DNA from: Chrysochromulina tobinii
Taxonomy: Eukaryota; Haptophyta; Prymnesiales; Chrysochromulinaceae
Reading direction: 5' to 3'
DNA: 13,684 nucleotides
NCBI GenBank assembly: GCA_001275005.1
Contig: JWZX01000452.1
Location: 1-13,684 of the forward strand
The notes under the pieces were generated by a model. It searched no databases. It saw only the letters and a program-made list of their open reading frames with translations, and was not told where the DNA came from. The translations under genes were made by a program, and so were the position numbers. Below are positions 1 through 7,414 of this stretch, in pieces; positions within the stretch are counted from its first letter, which is position 1, and every line of letters begins with the position of its first letter.

Positions 1-24
1 GGGGGCGGGGGCGGGGGCGGGGGC
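1..24. repeat. GGGGGC hexanucleotide microsatellite
   Basis: Four GGGGGC units at the window edge. On the minus strand they are in frame with the DENN gene and encode Ala-Pro dipeptides, so the repeat is coding. The G-run strand could fold as a G-quadruplex. Confidence 0.85.
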
Positions 25-2890
25 CCTTCCATAGCTAAACGTGCGCCGATGGCTGACAGCGGGCGCGGCGGCGGACGTAACGGCCGCATCGGTCGATGCG
101 GCTTTAGTAGGCGGCGCCGGCGCCGGCGCCGGCTTCGGTGGGGGCTTGCCGGCGGCTCCGAGAGCGGCACGGGCGGCACTCATCGGGCTGGCGCCCGCCG
201 GAGGTTGTTTCGCCCCCCCCGTTAGTACTGTGGGCGTGGCGGCGGTGTGGGCGGCATCGGCGGCGGTCATCAGCGAGACGAGCGCGTCAGTGGAGACCGG
301 CTTGGGCGGCGTGGAGGCCGCAAGCGCGGGTATTCCAAATTTGGCAGTCGCCTCAGCCAGGGCGCGAGAGCTCGCTTCGTCAAGCGCCTCGAGCAGCGTC
401 TTCTCGACGAGGTGCAGCGCTCTCCGGTGGTCCGCGACGTGATCGGTGAGATTGAGGTCGAACTCGCGATACTTGATGATCATCTGCTCCTCCTGACTCG
501 CCTCTGACTTTTCTGTGAGCCACCACTGTCGGAAGGCCCGCGAGGCGTAGATGAGGGAAAGGAAGGGAGCGCAAGGCTGCTTGGGGGCTTGTCCGATGCC
601 CGGCCGGTGCGCATGCGCCGCCGCGCCGCCAATTTTGGCGCAGACGCCCTCGAGAGCAGCACCCAGACCTTCCTTGAGCTTCTCCTTGAGCAACGGTGCG
701 TGTGGGGCGACCACCTTATCCCGCTCGCACCGCTTTCGCACATCTTCTTCGAAGTCGAGGAGGAGGGCCCAGGTCGCCCGTGCGGCGGCATCCGCCGGGT
801 GGACCGAGTCCGACAGGGAGCCCTCCTTAAGGTTGAGGATGCCAGCCAAAAACTCGAGGCAAGCTGCCTGCACGGCCGCCTCATCGAAGCGTTCCTAAGG
901 ACACAGAGGACCGAACTCATCAGTATGGGGCGCTCCGAGAGGCACTCCGAGAGTCCCCTCAGAGAGTCCCTCAGCGAGTCCCTCAGAGTGGCACTCAGGG
1001 AGGCACTCCGAGAGGCTCTCAATGGCACGCCCACCTTGGTGCATAGAGGGCCGAGCTTCCTGATCAGCGCGCCGACTGGAGGACAGCTCGACGCGAGCTG
1101 GCTGACCGAGGTGGGGAAAAAGGGCGACGAGGGCGCCAGACAAGGGCGCAGCTCGGTGCGGTCAAAGTCCGCGATGACGATTTCGGTGGAGAGAGCGGCG
1201 CCGTCGGCGGCGATGGTCTGCGTCGTGCCCACATGCGTGCCGATCAGATAGGGCGAGGTTGAGTCCGAGATGAGCGTCTGGGCGTCCGAGGAGGCGAGCA
1301 GCGTCGCCGGCAGGTAGGGGATGTACGTGGACGAGAAGATTAGGGGAGCGAGGAGCGCCCGCAGCGCGTTCGACGCGGGCAAGAGCGTGTCCGGCTCCGA
1401 CGAGATCAGCAGCACCTGCGAGGCACCATCCGAGGGACTGATGAGGGGCGCCATCCGAGGGGCTGATGAGGGGCGCCATCCGAGGGGCTGATGAGGGGCG
1501 CCATCCGAGGGGCTGATGAGGGGCGCCATCCGAGGGACCAGATTTGACCAGATTTGGACTCAGCCCGATTCAGAGGTCTCTCAGCCCGATATGGAATGGG
1601 GGCGACCAGAGGAGGGATAGAGGGGGGGGGGGTAGCTCAGGGCAGATGGTGGAAGCCGCGCGGGCGGGATGGCGACCTTTTGATCCGTGAGGCAGGCGGC
1701 GATGAGGTACGCAATCTCGGTCACATTGTAGTCCATCGCCTTGAACAATGGCTCGATGGGCGAGGGGAGCCAAAAGGGGTTCTCGACGAGCCACTTGAGG
1801 TCCTGCTCGCGTTGACGAAGCAGGCCGAAGGTCGTGCGGCAGGCGTGCAGCAGGGCGTCGTGGTGGACGGCGGCCTCGTCGACGACCTCGTACGTGCGCG
1901 TCATCAGGATGAAGTGCTGACTACTGCTCGGGGCCTTGTACACCTTCCCAGCGTCCTTGGCTGCTTGCTCCTTAGCTGCCTGCTGCCGCTGCAGCGCGTC
2001 GGAGAACTTCAGGCCATTGAGAGGCTCGCCGTCAAGCGCGGTAATCTGGTCACCCGGGCGCACCTGACGCTCGGAGGTCGTTACGGAGGTCATTAGGGAG
2101 GTCATTAGGGAGGTCATTCGGGAGGTCATTAGGGAGGTCATTGGGGAGGTCATTAGGGAGGTCATTAGGGAGGTCATCAGGGAGGTCATTAGGGAGGTCA
2201 TTAGGGAGGTCATTAGGGAGGTCATTAGGAAGGTCGTTAGGGAAGACGTTAGGAAGGTCTAACGTTAAGGCAGGACGTTTGGGGGCGCACCTGGCGCTCC
2301 TTCGCGGCCATGCTGCCCGCCTCGACGGACATCACAACGTTGTTCTGCCCCATCACCAGCCCGAGACCATACTGGTTGCGGCTCACGCGAACCTTCAGCT
2401 CTCGCGTCCGCTTGGTGGTGGGCACCTTCGCGTGCTGGACGAGCGGCAGCAGAGACCGAAGCAGCTGCGAGAGCACCTTGAAGATGGGCCGGCCCGAGAT
2501 CATGCAGATGGCCACCGGGCGGTGCTTCGGGCCCGAGCCCTTGGTGCTCGACGGGTGTGGCACCAGCACCTGCAGCGAGACACCGTGCAGCTCGTTGCCT
2601 TTCGAGTCGGTTAATGTGAAGGTGAGCTCAGACGGCTCGTGGAGCTTGAGAACGGGCGCGAAGCAAAAGTGCGCGATCGAGTCGGGCAGCGAAGCCTCTT
2701 TCGGGAAGACAAACACCGGATCGACAGAGAGTGGCAACTGCTGCGGCATGGCGATAACGCTCGCCTGCGACTGTCCCGGTGGCGGGGCTGCGAACTGGAC
2801 GATTGGACCATGGAGCAGCCCAAAGGTGAGCGAAAGGAAACCATCCTCGACCTTGTCTGGGTCTACGATTTCCGACGCTGTTTGCGACAT
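1..2890 (-). CDS. DENN-domain protein with an inserted PDZ domain (3' end beyond window)
   Basis: Likely a Rab guanine-nucleotide exchange factor acting in membrane traffic, inferred from the tripartite DENN fold. Exons on the minus strand are 2890-2291, 2063-1677, 1415-1035 and 894 to beyond base 1; each complete exon is a multiple of three, so all three introns are phase 0. Joined, at least 754 residues are visible. uDENN spans about residues 55-150 (FPKEASLPDSIAHFCF, then FTLTDSKGNELHG). A PDZ domain spans about 165-260 (carboxylate loop YGLGLVMG, then VRPGDQITALDGEPL). cDENN spans about 295-420: CLTDQK at the end of exon 2 joins VLLISSEPDTLLP of exon 3, followed by YIPYLPATLL, SPYLIGTHVG and IVIADFD. 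dDENN begins in exon 4 (FDEAAVQAACLEFLAGIL) and reaches about residue 600. An Ala/Pro-rich tail ends in Ala-Pro dipeptides at the edge. The start is the first in-frame ATG, with A at -3. Rab partner unknown. Confidence 0.85.
937..1021. repeat. 12-bp minisatellite in DENN intron 3
   Basis: Seven degenerate units of 12-13 bp related to GAGAGTCCCTCA and GAGAGGCACTCC. They fill most of the 140 bp intron 1034-895 of the minus-strand DENN gene, whose donor is AAG|GTGGGC and whose acceptor is CCTTAG|GAA. The repeat keeps a frame open on both strands and produces a misleading long ORF of Leu-Ser-Glu type on the minus strand. Confidence 0.85.
1424..1537. repeat. 25-bp minisatellite in DENN intron 2
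   Basis: Four copies of a 25 bp unit (CTGATGAGGGGCG followed by CCATCCGAGGGG), starting at 1438, 1463, 1488 and 1513, with a partial copy at 1424-1437. It lies in the 261 bp intron 1676-1416 (donor AAAAG|GTCGCC, acceptor CTCGCAG|GTG). Because 25 is not a multiple of three the array would shift a reading frame, which supports intronic location. A short duplication of ACCAGATTTG follows at about 1537-1556, and an 11-base G run lies at 1622-1632 in the same intron. Confidence 0.9.
2048..2299 (-). other. Intron with matching 17-bp sequence across both splice sites
   Basis: GGGCGCACCTGACGCTC near 2056-2072 and GGGCGCACCTGGCGCTC at 2283-2299 differ at one base. On the minus strand both read GAGCGYCAG|GTGCGCCC, so the donor and acceptor junctions lie at the same point inside each copy. 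Removal of 2290-2064 leaves one copy and restores the PDZ sequence ERQ|VRPGDQ. Confidence 0.8.
2073..2264. repeat. 12-bp minisatellite in DENN intron 1
   Basis: Sixteen uninterrupted 12 bp units, consensus GGAGGTCATTAG on the plus strand and CTAATGACCTCC on the gene's sense strand, with the most diverged units at the two ends. They make up 192 of the 227 bp of intron 2290-2064. The unit is a multiple of three, so it creates spurious Met-Thr-Ser-Leu repeats in one frame and Gly-Arg-Ser-Leu repeats in another. Confidence 0.95.
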
Positions 2891-3069
2891 CCTCGAACGA
2901 TGATTCCTCGCAAGTCGCTAGTGTCGCGCTCGCTCTGGACCGCGATGCTGCCGCGACGGCGCCCGCGGAAAATCTTCCACGTGCCATGATTTACACTCGG
3001 ATCAGCAAAACAGGATAAAATAGGTTAGTCAAGACTTCGTCACTAATCTCACATGAATCGCGACATAAA
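2891..3069. promoter_or_regulatory. Divergent intergenic region, putative bidirectional promoter
   Basis: 179 bp separate the ATG codons of the minus-strand DENN gene and the plus-strand J-protein gene. It must hold both 5' UTRs and any core promoters. An AT-rich GATAAAATAG at about 3014-3023 lies some 50 bp before the J-protein ATG and is a weak TATA-like candidate for that gene. No other motif is recognised. Confidence 0.45.
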
Positions 3070-3624
3070 ATGATGTTCCTCATTCGCCGCCGCGCTGGAG
3101 TCGTCGCAGCGCTGCATCGGCATGGCTCGGTTGCAAACTATGGGCGCTCAATCACCACCGCTTCGCGTCTCCTCAGCAGCAAGCCGAAGCAGCCAGATAT
3201 GCGTATACCTGAAGGCTCTGCCTACGCGGTGCTCGGCGTTGGCAGGCAGACGGACGCCGCATCGCTAAAGGCCATCTACAAGTCGCTCGCACAACAGTGG
3301 CATCCCGATCGGCACCAGGGTGCGACCCGCGAAGAGGCCGAGCAAAAGTTCCAGGAGATCTCCGAGGCATACCAGACCCTCTCCGACCCTATCAAACGGG
3401 CCATGTACGACGAGGAGCTCGATAGAGCCAAGACGACCGCAGAGGCCGCCAAGGCTGCAAAGAGATTCCGCGCAGGCACCTGGAATACGGAAGTCCCTGA
3501 CATGCGCGCGCGACTCCGCGACGCCAAAAAGGAGGAGCCGGGCATGCCGCCACACATCATTGCGGGCACGCTCCTCCTTGTGACAGGCAACTTCATCCTC
3601 GTTGTCAATTGGCTGGGAGGCTAA
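3070..3624 (+). CDS. Mitochondrial membrane J-domain (DnaJ-like) cochaperone
   Basis: Predicted to stimulate the ATPase of an Hsp70 partner at a mitochondrial membrane. The 184-residue intronless frame starts at an ATG with A at -3. Residues 1-37 are Arg/Ser/Ala-rich with no acidic residues (MMFLIRRRAGVVAALHR, then TTASRLLSS), typical of a mitochondrial presequence. The J domain spans about 49-116 and has the catalytic HPD triad at 78-80 (QQWHPDRH), followed by FQEISEAYQTLSDP and YDEEL. An Ala/Lys-rich linker follows, and a single transmembrane helix at about 161-182 ends just before the C-terminus. There is no Gly/Phe region or zinc domain, so it is a class III (DNAJC) J-protein. Targeting and topology are inferred; the J domain is certain. 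Confidence 0.93.
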   Translation: MMFLIRRRAGVVAALHRHGSVANYGRSITTASRLLSSKPKQPDMRIPEGSAYAVLGVGRQTDAASLKAIYKSLAQQWHPDRHQGATREEAEQKFQEISEAYQTLSDPIKRAMYDEELDRAKTTAEAAKAAKRFRAGTWNTEVPDMRARLRDAKKEEPGMPPHIIAGTLLLVTGNFILVVNWLGG

Positions 3625-3977
3625 ACATATTGGTGAGTCCGGCGCGCCGCACCGCGTGAGTGGGTGGGTCCAACGGTTTGATCTCAAGTAAATGTTTATA
3701 GTAAGTGCTTGATGTATACCGGTTGTAGCCATGCAGTCTCTACATCACGGGAGCGCCACTCCCGCGAGCTGCGCGCGGGGTGCGGACGCGACGTCGCCCA
3801 CACCTCGACGCTCACCGAGTTACGACCGACGGGAGACCGACGGAGACAGATGTATCATCTGGTCGCATGCTTGGCGAATGCCCGCTCGCATACGCCCATC
3901 GTTATCGCATCTGCGACTGCCTGCCTAATGGAACTGCGAGGATCGTCGCATAGGGTGTACGAGAGAGGGTCAGAAAC
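3625..3977. other. Convergent 3' intergenic stretch
   Basis: This lies between the stop of the plus-strand J-protein gene and the minus-strand orphan gene. It should contain both 3' UTRs and possibly a short last exon of the orphan gene (candidate 3920-3855 on the minus strand, after acceptor TTAGGCAG). No RNA gene, repeat array or conserved protein frame was seen. Confidence 0.4.
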
Positions 3978-4364
3978 TCAGAATCGTGGGCATTTCAGTA
4001 CAGGCGTGCGTTGGCAAGGACTCACGTTGAATTCATCGCTGTCCGGATTGTTGCGCATATAGACCGTCGATGTCGGCAGGTAGTGCGTCTGGATGCCCTT
4101 GTACCCCATCGTCGCAGCGCCCCCGTGCGGAGCCGTCGATGCCCGCGGCCATCGCTTGCTTGAGGAGCCCTCAAACCCGGTCGTGAAGGACGTCAAGCGC
4201 TTGGGCCCCAACAGGTGGCCATTGTCGTCCACGATGAAGACGGTGCGGAAACCGGGCGGGCGCGCCACTGGTTTAATTTCGCGGTTAGCGGACACCTCCC
4301 AGTTGCAGAGGGACACAGGCTTGAAGGCCGAATTGTACTGCAACGCCGACGAGCTAAACGACAT
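3978..4364 (-). CDS. Small orphan protein, function unknown
   Basis: A 128-residue frame from ATG (G at -3) with codon usage and composition of a real protein: MSFSSSALQYNSAFKPVS, then NWEVSANREIKPV, TVFIVDDNGHLLGP, LTSFTTGFE and GYKGIQTHYLPTSTVYM. It is rich in Tyr, Pro and Gly and lacks a signal peptide or membrane helix. I do not recognise the family; the composition resembles small ciliary microtubule-associated proteins, which is only an impression. After residue 113 (SDEFN) the sequence reads AAC|GTGAGT, a near-perfect splice donor at 4025, so the last 15 residues may be intron. One phase-compatible acceptor gives an exon 3920-3855 adding 21 residues, but other acceptors exist. Further 5' exon sequence upstream is possible. 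Confidence 0.6.
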   Translation of the reverse strand: MSFSSSALQYNSAFKPVSLCNWEVSANREIKPVARPPGFRTVFIVDDNGHLLGPKRLTSFTTGFEGSSSKRWPRASTAPHGGAATMGYKGIQTHYLPTSTVYMRNNPDSDEFNVSPCQRTPVLKCPRF

Positions 4365-4792
4365 CCCGTGCCTACCGAGACAACGTGCGAGGTCGCACAG
4401 GCGTCAGTTGACAGAAAGGCGTGGTTGTCGCCTGCGCTTGGCAACGAGGAGACCGTTCTCGTGGCCCTTCACCACGTGCGGTGAGATGAGCATTTCATGG
4501 ATGAGGAGGTTGAAATGGCTGGCAAGGGTGTCAAGGGGAGCCCGGCGAGCGATTGCGGGATGATGCCACCGAGGCCGATGGCCAAGGCGTTGGCCAAGAT
4601 TACAGGTCAGGTGCCAAGAGCCGTGGCTGAGCCGTCAGGCGGCCACCTACCATCTTCAGAATCAGCTCACCGTCGCGTCCGCACGCAATCGTTACTCGAG
4701 TGCCTCGCAACGAAAGGCAGGCGCTGTGCGTGTTGTTTGATGTTTCCGTTTTGGGACAACTGTGTACAAACTGCACACTCGCCACTCCGATT
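4365..4792. other. Gene-poor stretch between orphan and kinase genes
   Basis: Expected to hold the 3' UTR of the minus-strand kinase and the 5' UTR and promoter of the orphan gene. Open frames exist on both strands, including one hydrophobic minus-strand stretch near 4600-4510, but none shows a recognisable motif. A tiny first exon of the orphan gene ending near 4475 (donor GTGGTG, acceptor CGGTAG) is conceivable but unsupported. Confidence 0.35.
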
Positions 4793-5875
4793 TCAATAGA
4801 GTTCTGTGTGCGCGATGACCGCCGGCACGAGATCGAGATCCTCGAGCGCCTCCTTGAAGGCCTTCCCGTTCCCTGCAGCAGCGCGAGCTCGGGCCTCGCG
4901 AATGGCGCGCCATTCGGCTCGCGCGGCACTGGATTCAAGCTCATCCAAGTGCTCGGCGTGCGCTGCGGCAAAGTCAAAGCTGTCGGGCACGAAGCGGCCG
5001 TCACCAACGGCCTCCCAATCGAGTGCGTGGAACCACGGGTGGAGCATCACGTCAGTGTAGCCGCGCGGGTATGTCACTTGGCGCGCCTCGGGTGCCGCGC
5101 ACAGCAGCGTGGCGGCGAGGGCGCGCGCCTGCTCATCAGGTACGTGGCTCAGATCGGGCTGAGCTCGTAAGATCTGCGTCTTGAGATCGTCACCTCGGGA
5201 CTTGGAGATCGACGTCTCCCAAAACGGGGCCTCTCCCGCCATCATCTCGACGATGAGCACGCCCAATGCCCAGAGCTGTGCCGGCCAGCCGTGCCCGTCG
5301 CCACGCACGGCCTCCGGCGCATGGAAGTGGGGAGTGCCGCACAGCGACGTTGAGCGCTCGTCAGGCCCTGCGCGCTTCGCATGACCCAGGTCGATGAGCG
5401 TCAGTCGACCCGTGAGAGTGAACATGATGTTTGTGGGTTTCAGGTCGCGGTAGATGACGCCCTTTTCTTGCATGTGGCGCAGCGGAAGCAGCAGCGCGCC
5501 GACGCACGTGCGCGCGGCGCTCGGGGGCACGCACTGCCTCGGCGCGCGGCGCATGTGCCAGAGCAGCTCGCCTCCGGTAAGCAAGTCGAGCACGAAGTAG
5601 AGGTTGCGCTCGTCCTTTAGCGTGCAATGCAGGCGCACGATCGATGGATGGCACAGCTCGCTGAGCAGCTCCTTTTCGCGGAATAGGCGCGTGAGCTGCG
5701 CCTGGCCAACAATCTTTGTCTTCTCGATCACCTTGAGTGCAAACCGCTTATGAGGCTCAGTGCTGCTCAGAGTCGCCACGCACACGGTGCACGATGCGCC
5801 GCGCCCAATGTTCTCACCTATCGTCAGTTCGGACAGACATAGATTTGCAGTGCTGGACTCGTCGGTAGCTGCCAT
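4793..5875 (-). CDS. AGC-family serine/threonine protein kinase
   Basis: A 360-residue intronless kinase that probably phosphorylates proteins on Ser/Thr in the cytosol. From the ATG at 5875 (GCC at -3 to -1 and G at +4; upstream frame has no ATG): Gly loop IGRGASCTV at 23-31, ATP-anchoring Lys48 in FALKV, helix-C Glu67 in REKELL, catalytic loop YRDLKPTN at 142-149, metal-binding Asp162 in DLG instead of DFG, activation segment SLCGTPHFHAPE at 177-188, and a kinase C-lobe ending LHPWFHALDW. YRDLKP, CGTP and the HPWF-DW ending are typical of the PKA/PKG/AKT group; Ser177 aligns with the PDK1-phosphorylated residue. The helix-F Asp (DWWALG in PKA) is Gln200 here (QLWALG). A C-terminal tail follows with FVPDSFDF but no clear hydrophobic motif. 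No regulatory domain is present. Probably active, though atypical. Confidence 0.93.
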   Translation of the reverse strand: MAATDESSTANLCLSELTIGENIGRGASCTVCVATLSSTEPHKRFALKVIEKTKIVGQAQLTRLFREKELLSELCHPSIVRLHCTLKDERNLYFVLDLLTGGELLWHMRRAPRQCVPPSAARTCVGALLLPLRHMQEKGVIYRDLKPTNIMFTLTGRLTLIDLGHAKRAGPDERSTSLCGTPHFHAPEAVRGDGHGWPAQLWALGVLIVEMMAGEAPFWETSISKSRGDDLKTQILRAQPDLSHVPDEQARALAATLLCAAPEARQVTYPRGYTDVMLHPWFHALDWEAVGDGRFVPDSFDFAAAHAEHLDELESSAARAEWRAIREARARAAAGNGKAFKEALEDLDLVPAVIAHTELY

Positions 5876-5901
5876 GGCGAGGTCTGGGCGAGGTCTGCCA
5901 T
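5824..5901 (-). promoter_or_regulatory. Overlapping upstream ORF at the kinase start
   Basis: An ATG at 5901-5899, out of frame with the kinase, opens a 25-codon frame that ends in TGA 51 bases inside the kinase CDS. It has T at -3 and G at +4, weaker than the kinase start, so leaky scanning would be required if this ATG is in the mRNA. The transcript start is unknown. Confidence 0.4.
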
Positions 5902-6129
5902 TCACGCCGGCCGCCCGCGGGAGTCAAACTCTGTGAACGCGCTGCTGTGGGAAGAGGTCCCGCCCCGCCCTGGTCACGTCGGTGATACGGTGAATCGCGT
6001 CGGTGTCTTTTTTTGGACCGGTGCCGGGACTGTAGCTACGAAAAGGGGTCGAATTCCATTGTCGAATTCACGTCATCATGTCCGTCTTCCTACATGCTGA
6101 CTCTCATCAGTGGCTGCCCTGCTGCACTT

Positions 6130-7053
6130 TCAACGACTCCAACCCGCCCGGTACAAATGCAGGAACGCCGCGCTCGAGGCAATGTCGACCTTGAGGTTGT
6201 AGTCATCGAGATCATGGCCAGCCTCGACGGCGCCCCATTCGTCTATCTGATATTGCTCTGCAGTTCGGGCCGCCTTGGCGGCAGATTCCGCGTCAATGCG
6301 GCCGTGCGAAACCGCCAGCGAGATGACGAAGGACTTGCTCGCACCCGTCATCATATCGAGGGCCGCCAGCTCCCAGTCATCGGCCTGTGCAAGCAGCTCG
6401 CGAGCGCGCGGCTCGGCCTCGGCCGGATGCGTTAGCTTGAACGTATGGCTCACCGCCAATTTCAGGCCAACGTCGTCCGCGAGCCAGCTTAATAGCGGTG
6501 CGAAGGTCTGCTCCTCGCGCTGCATGAGCTGCGGTTCCTCACTGGAGCGGAAGCACGCAAGGTCCGCGTTGAGGCAGCGGATCATCGACTCGACCATGGT
6601 CGGTCGGATGGTCGGAACCTGATCGATGCTCGTCGAAATGAGCTTCATCAGTGGCATCGTATCCGGACGCAGCATCTTCGGCTGCCTCTCCCACTCGGCC
6701 GCCAGCGCGTGGGCGAGCGCCTCGGTGCGCAGTGCAAGGACGCGCTTCGCCGGCGTCATGACGTTCTTGCCGTCGAGGGCGATCGTGTAGCCGGCGCCGG
6801 GAAGAGCGCGCACCGACACCTTGTCGTAAAATCTTTTTGTGGCCGCCTTCATCCCGGTCGCGTTTTTTTGCGGAGGGAGAAGGCGTCGCGCGTCGCCGAT
6901 GCGATGACCGCCGTGATTTCTGTGCCCCCTCCTCACTCTTTTCCCACAGCTCGGAAGTGACACGCCCATGCCCGCCTCCTCTCTCGCTTGTCTCTTCACT
7001 TGTGAATGAGAGGAGATGTGTTTGCTCAACAGGACGACAGCGCGCCGCGCCAT
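6130..7053 (-). CDS. ATP12: ATP12 (ATPAF2) family F1-ATPase assembly chaperone
   Basis: ATP12 binds the F1 alpha subunit in the mitochondrial matrix so that alpha and beta assemble in alternation. The 307-residue product starts at the first ATG; the frame extends upstream to 7107 without another ATG. Residues 1-25 (MARRAVVLLSKHISSHS, then Lys/Arg) look like a mitochondrial presequence. The family domain spans about 72-300: KRFYDKVSV, GYTIALDGKNVMTPAKR, LRTEALAHALAAEWERQ, TMPLMKLISTSIDQV, FAPLLSWLADDVG, KSFVISLAVSHG, QYQIDEWG. Trp121 in EWERQ aligns with the Trp that is mutated to Arg (W94R) in human ATPAF2 deficiency. Residues 26-66 are an unusually basic linker, possibly a short retained intron, though no convincing splice pair was found. 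The domain is complete and the assignment strong. Confidence 0.92.
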   Translation of the reverse strand: MARRAVVLLSKHISSHSQVKRQAREEAGMGVSLPSCGKRVRRGHRNHGGHRIGDARRLLPPQKNATGMKAATKRFYDKVSVRALPGAGYTIALDGKNVMTPAKRVLALRTEALAHALAAEWERQPKMLRPDTMPLMKLISTSIDQVPTIRPTMVESMIRCLNADLACFRSSEEPQLMQREEQTFAPLLSWLADDVGLKLAVSHTFKLTHPAEAEPRARELLAQADDWELAALDMMTGASKSFVISLAVSHGRIDAESAAKAARTAEQYQIDEWGAVEAGHDLDDYNLKVDIASSAAFLHLYRAGWSR

Positions 7054-7414
7054 GTAGCGATTTGCAGGCGGCGCTTTGAGGCTTTGTGGCGGCGCGCCTA
7101 TTTTCAACTCACCACTCTCGGTATGCGTCTAGAGGCGACGAGCACCAGTACAAATGAAGTACGAGATCTGGCAAAACGTGGACGTGTAGCTGCCGTGCGT
7201 CGACGGTGCAAAAGGAGTTTGGAATCTCAGTTTGATTTCCAAAAAAAGTAGATTGAACTGCACGGCAAGAAAATCCCCGCAGCGAACTTGTGAATCTTCG
7301 GGGATTTTCGAGAAAGCTATTTTGTCTCCCGCTGCTCACCACGCTGATCGATCGCCCTGCGCAAAAAGGGTGAGGATTCTGTGCCCTCCATTTCGGAAAG
7401 AGCTCCGCTTGCAG
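7054..7414. other. Divergent intergenic region with upstream sequence of the Ser/Pro-rich gene
   Basis: Lies between the ATP12 start (minus) and the 3' exon of the Ser/Pro-rich gene (plus). It should contain the ATP12 promoter and possibly small plus-strand 5' exons; an ATG at about 7123 opens a 42-codon basic frame but no phase-matching donor was found. It is more AT-rich than the genes and holds an 11 bp perfect inverted repeat at 7269-7309. Confidence 0.35.
7269..7309. repeat. Perfect 11-bp inverted repeat
   Basis: GAAAATCCCCG at 7269-7279 and CGGGGATTTTC at 7299-7309 are exact reverse complements separated by 19 bases. The element could be a hairpin in RNA or a spaced dyad for a DNA-binding protein in the shared upstream region of two divergent genes. 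Confidence 0.6.

Noticed and set aside
480-1529. Single 349-residue minus-strand ORF.
   Set aside because: It is a mixture of array-derived N-terminus, true cDENN exon, intron 3 and wrong-frame exon 4; the DENN reading is continuous only after splicing.
1438-1537. CTGATGAG in each 25 bp unit suggested a tandem hammerhead ribozyme array.
   Set aside because: The core needs a matching CGAAA strand after stem II; the units have CCGAGG instead, and the motif is on the strand opposite to the host gene's transcript.
1581-2225. Minus-strand ORF opening with many Met-Thr-Ser-Leu repeats as a repeat protein.
   Set aside because: The repeats are intron minisatellite in a 12 bp unit that keeps the frame open; the real exon starts at 2063 within the PDZ domain.
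2073-2264. Regular repeats resembling a CRISPR array.
   Set aside because: Units are contiguous 12-mers without unique spacers, and the host gene is eukaryotic.
2310-2903. 197-codon plus-strand ORF.
   Set aside because: It is the antisense shadow of the uDENN exon, which has family motifs on the other strand.
6045-6075. GGGGTCGAATTCC as a tRNA T-arm.
   Set aside because: It does not match GGTTCRA and no acceptor or anticodon stems could be drawn; it is just a repeated GTCGAATTC.
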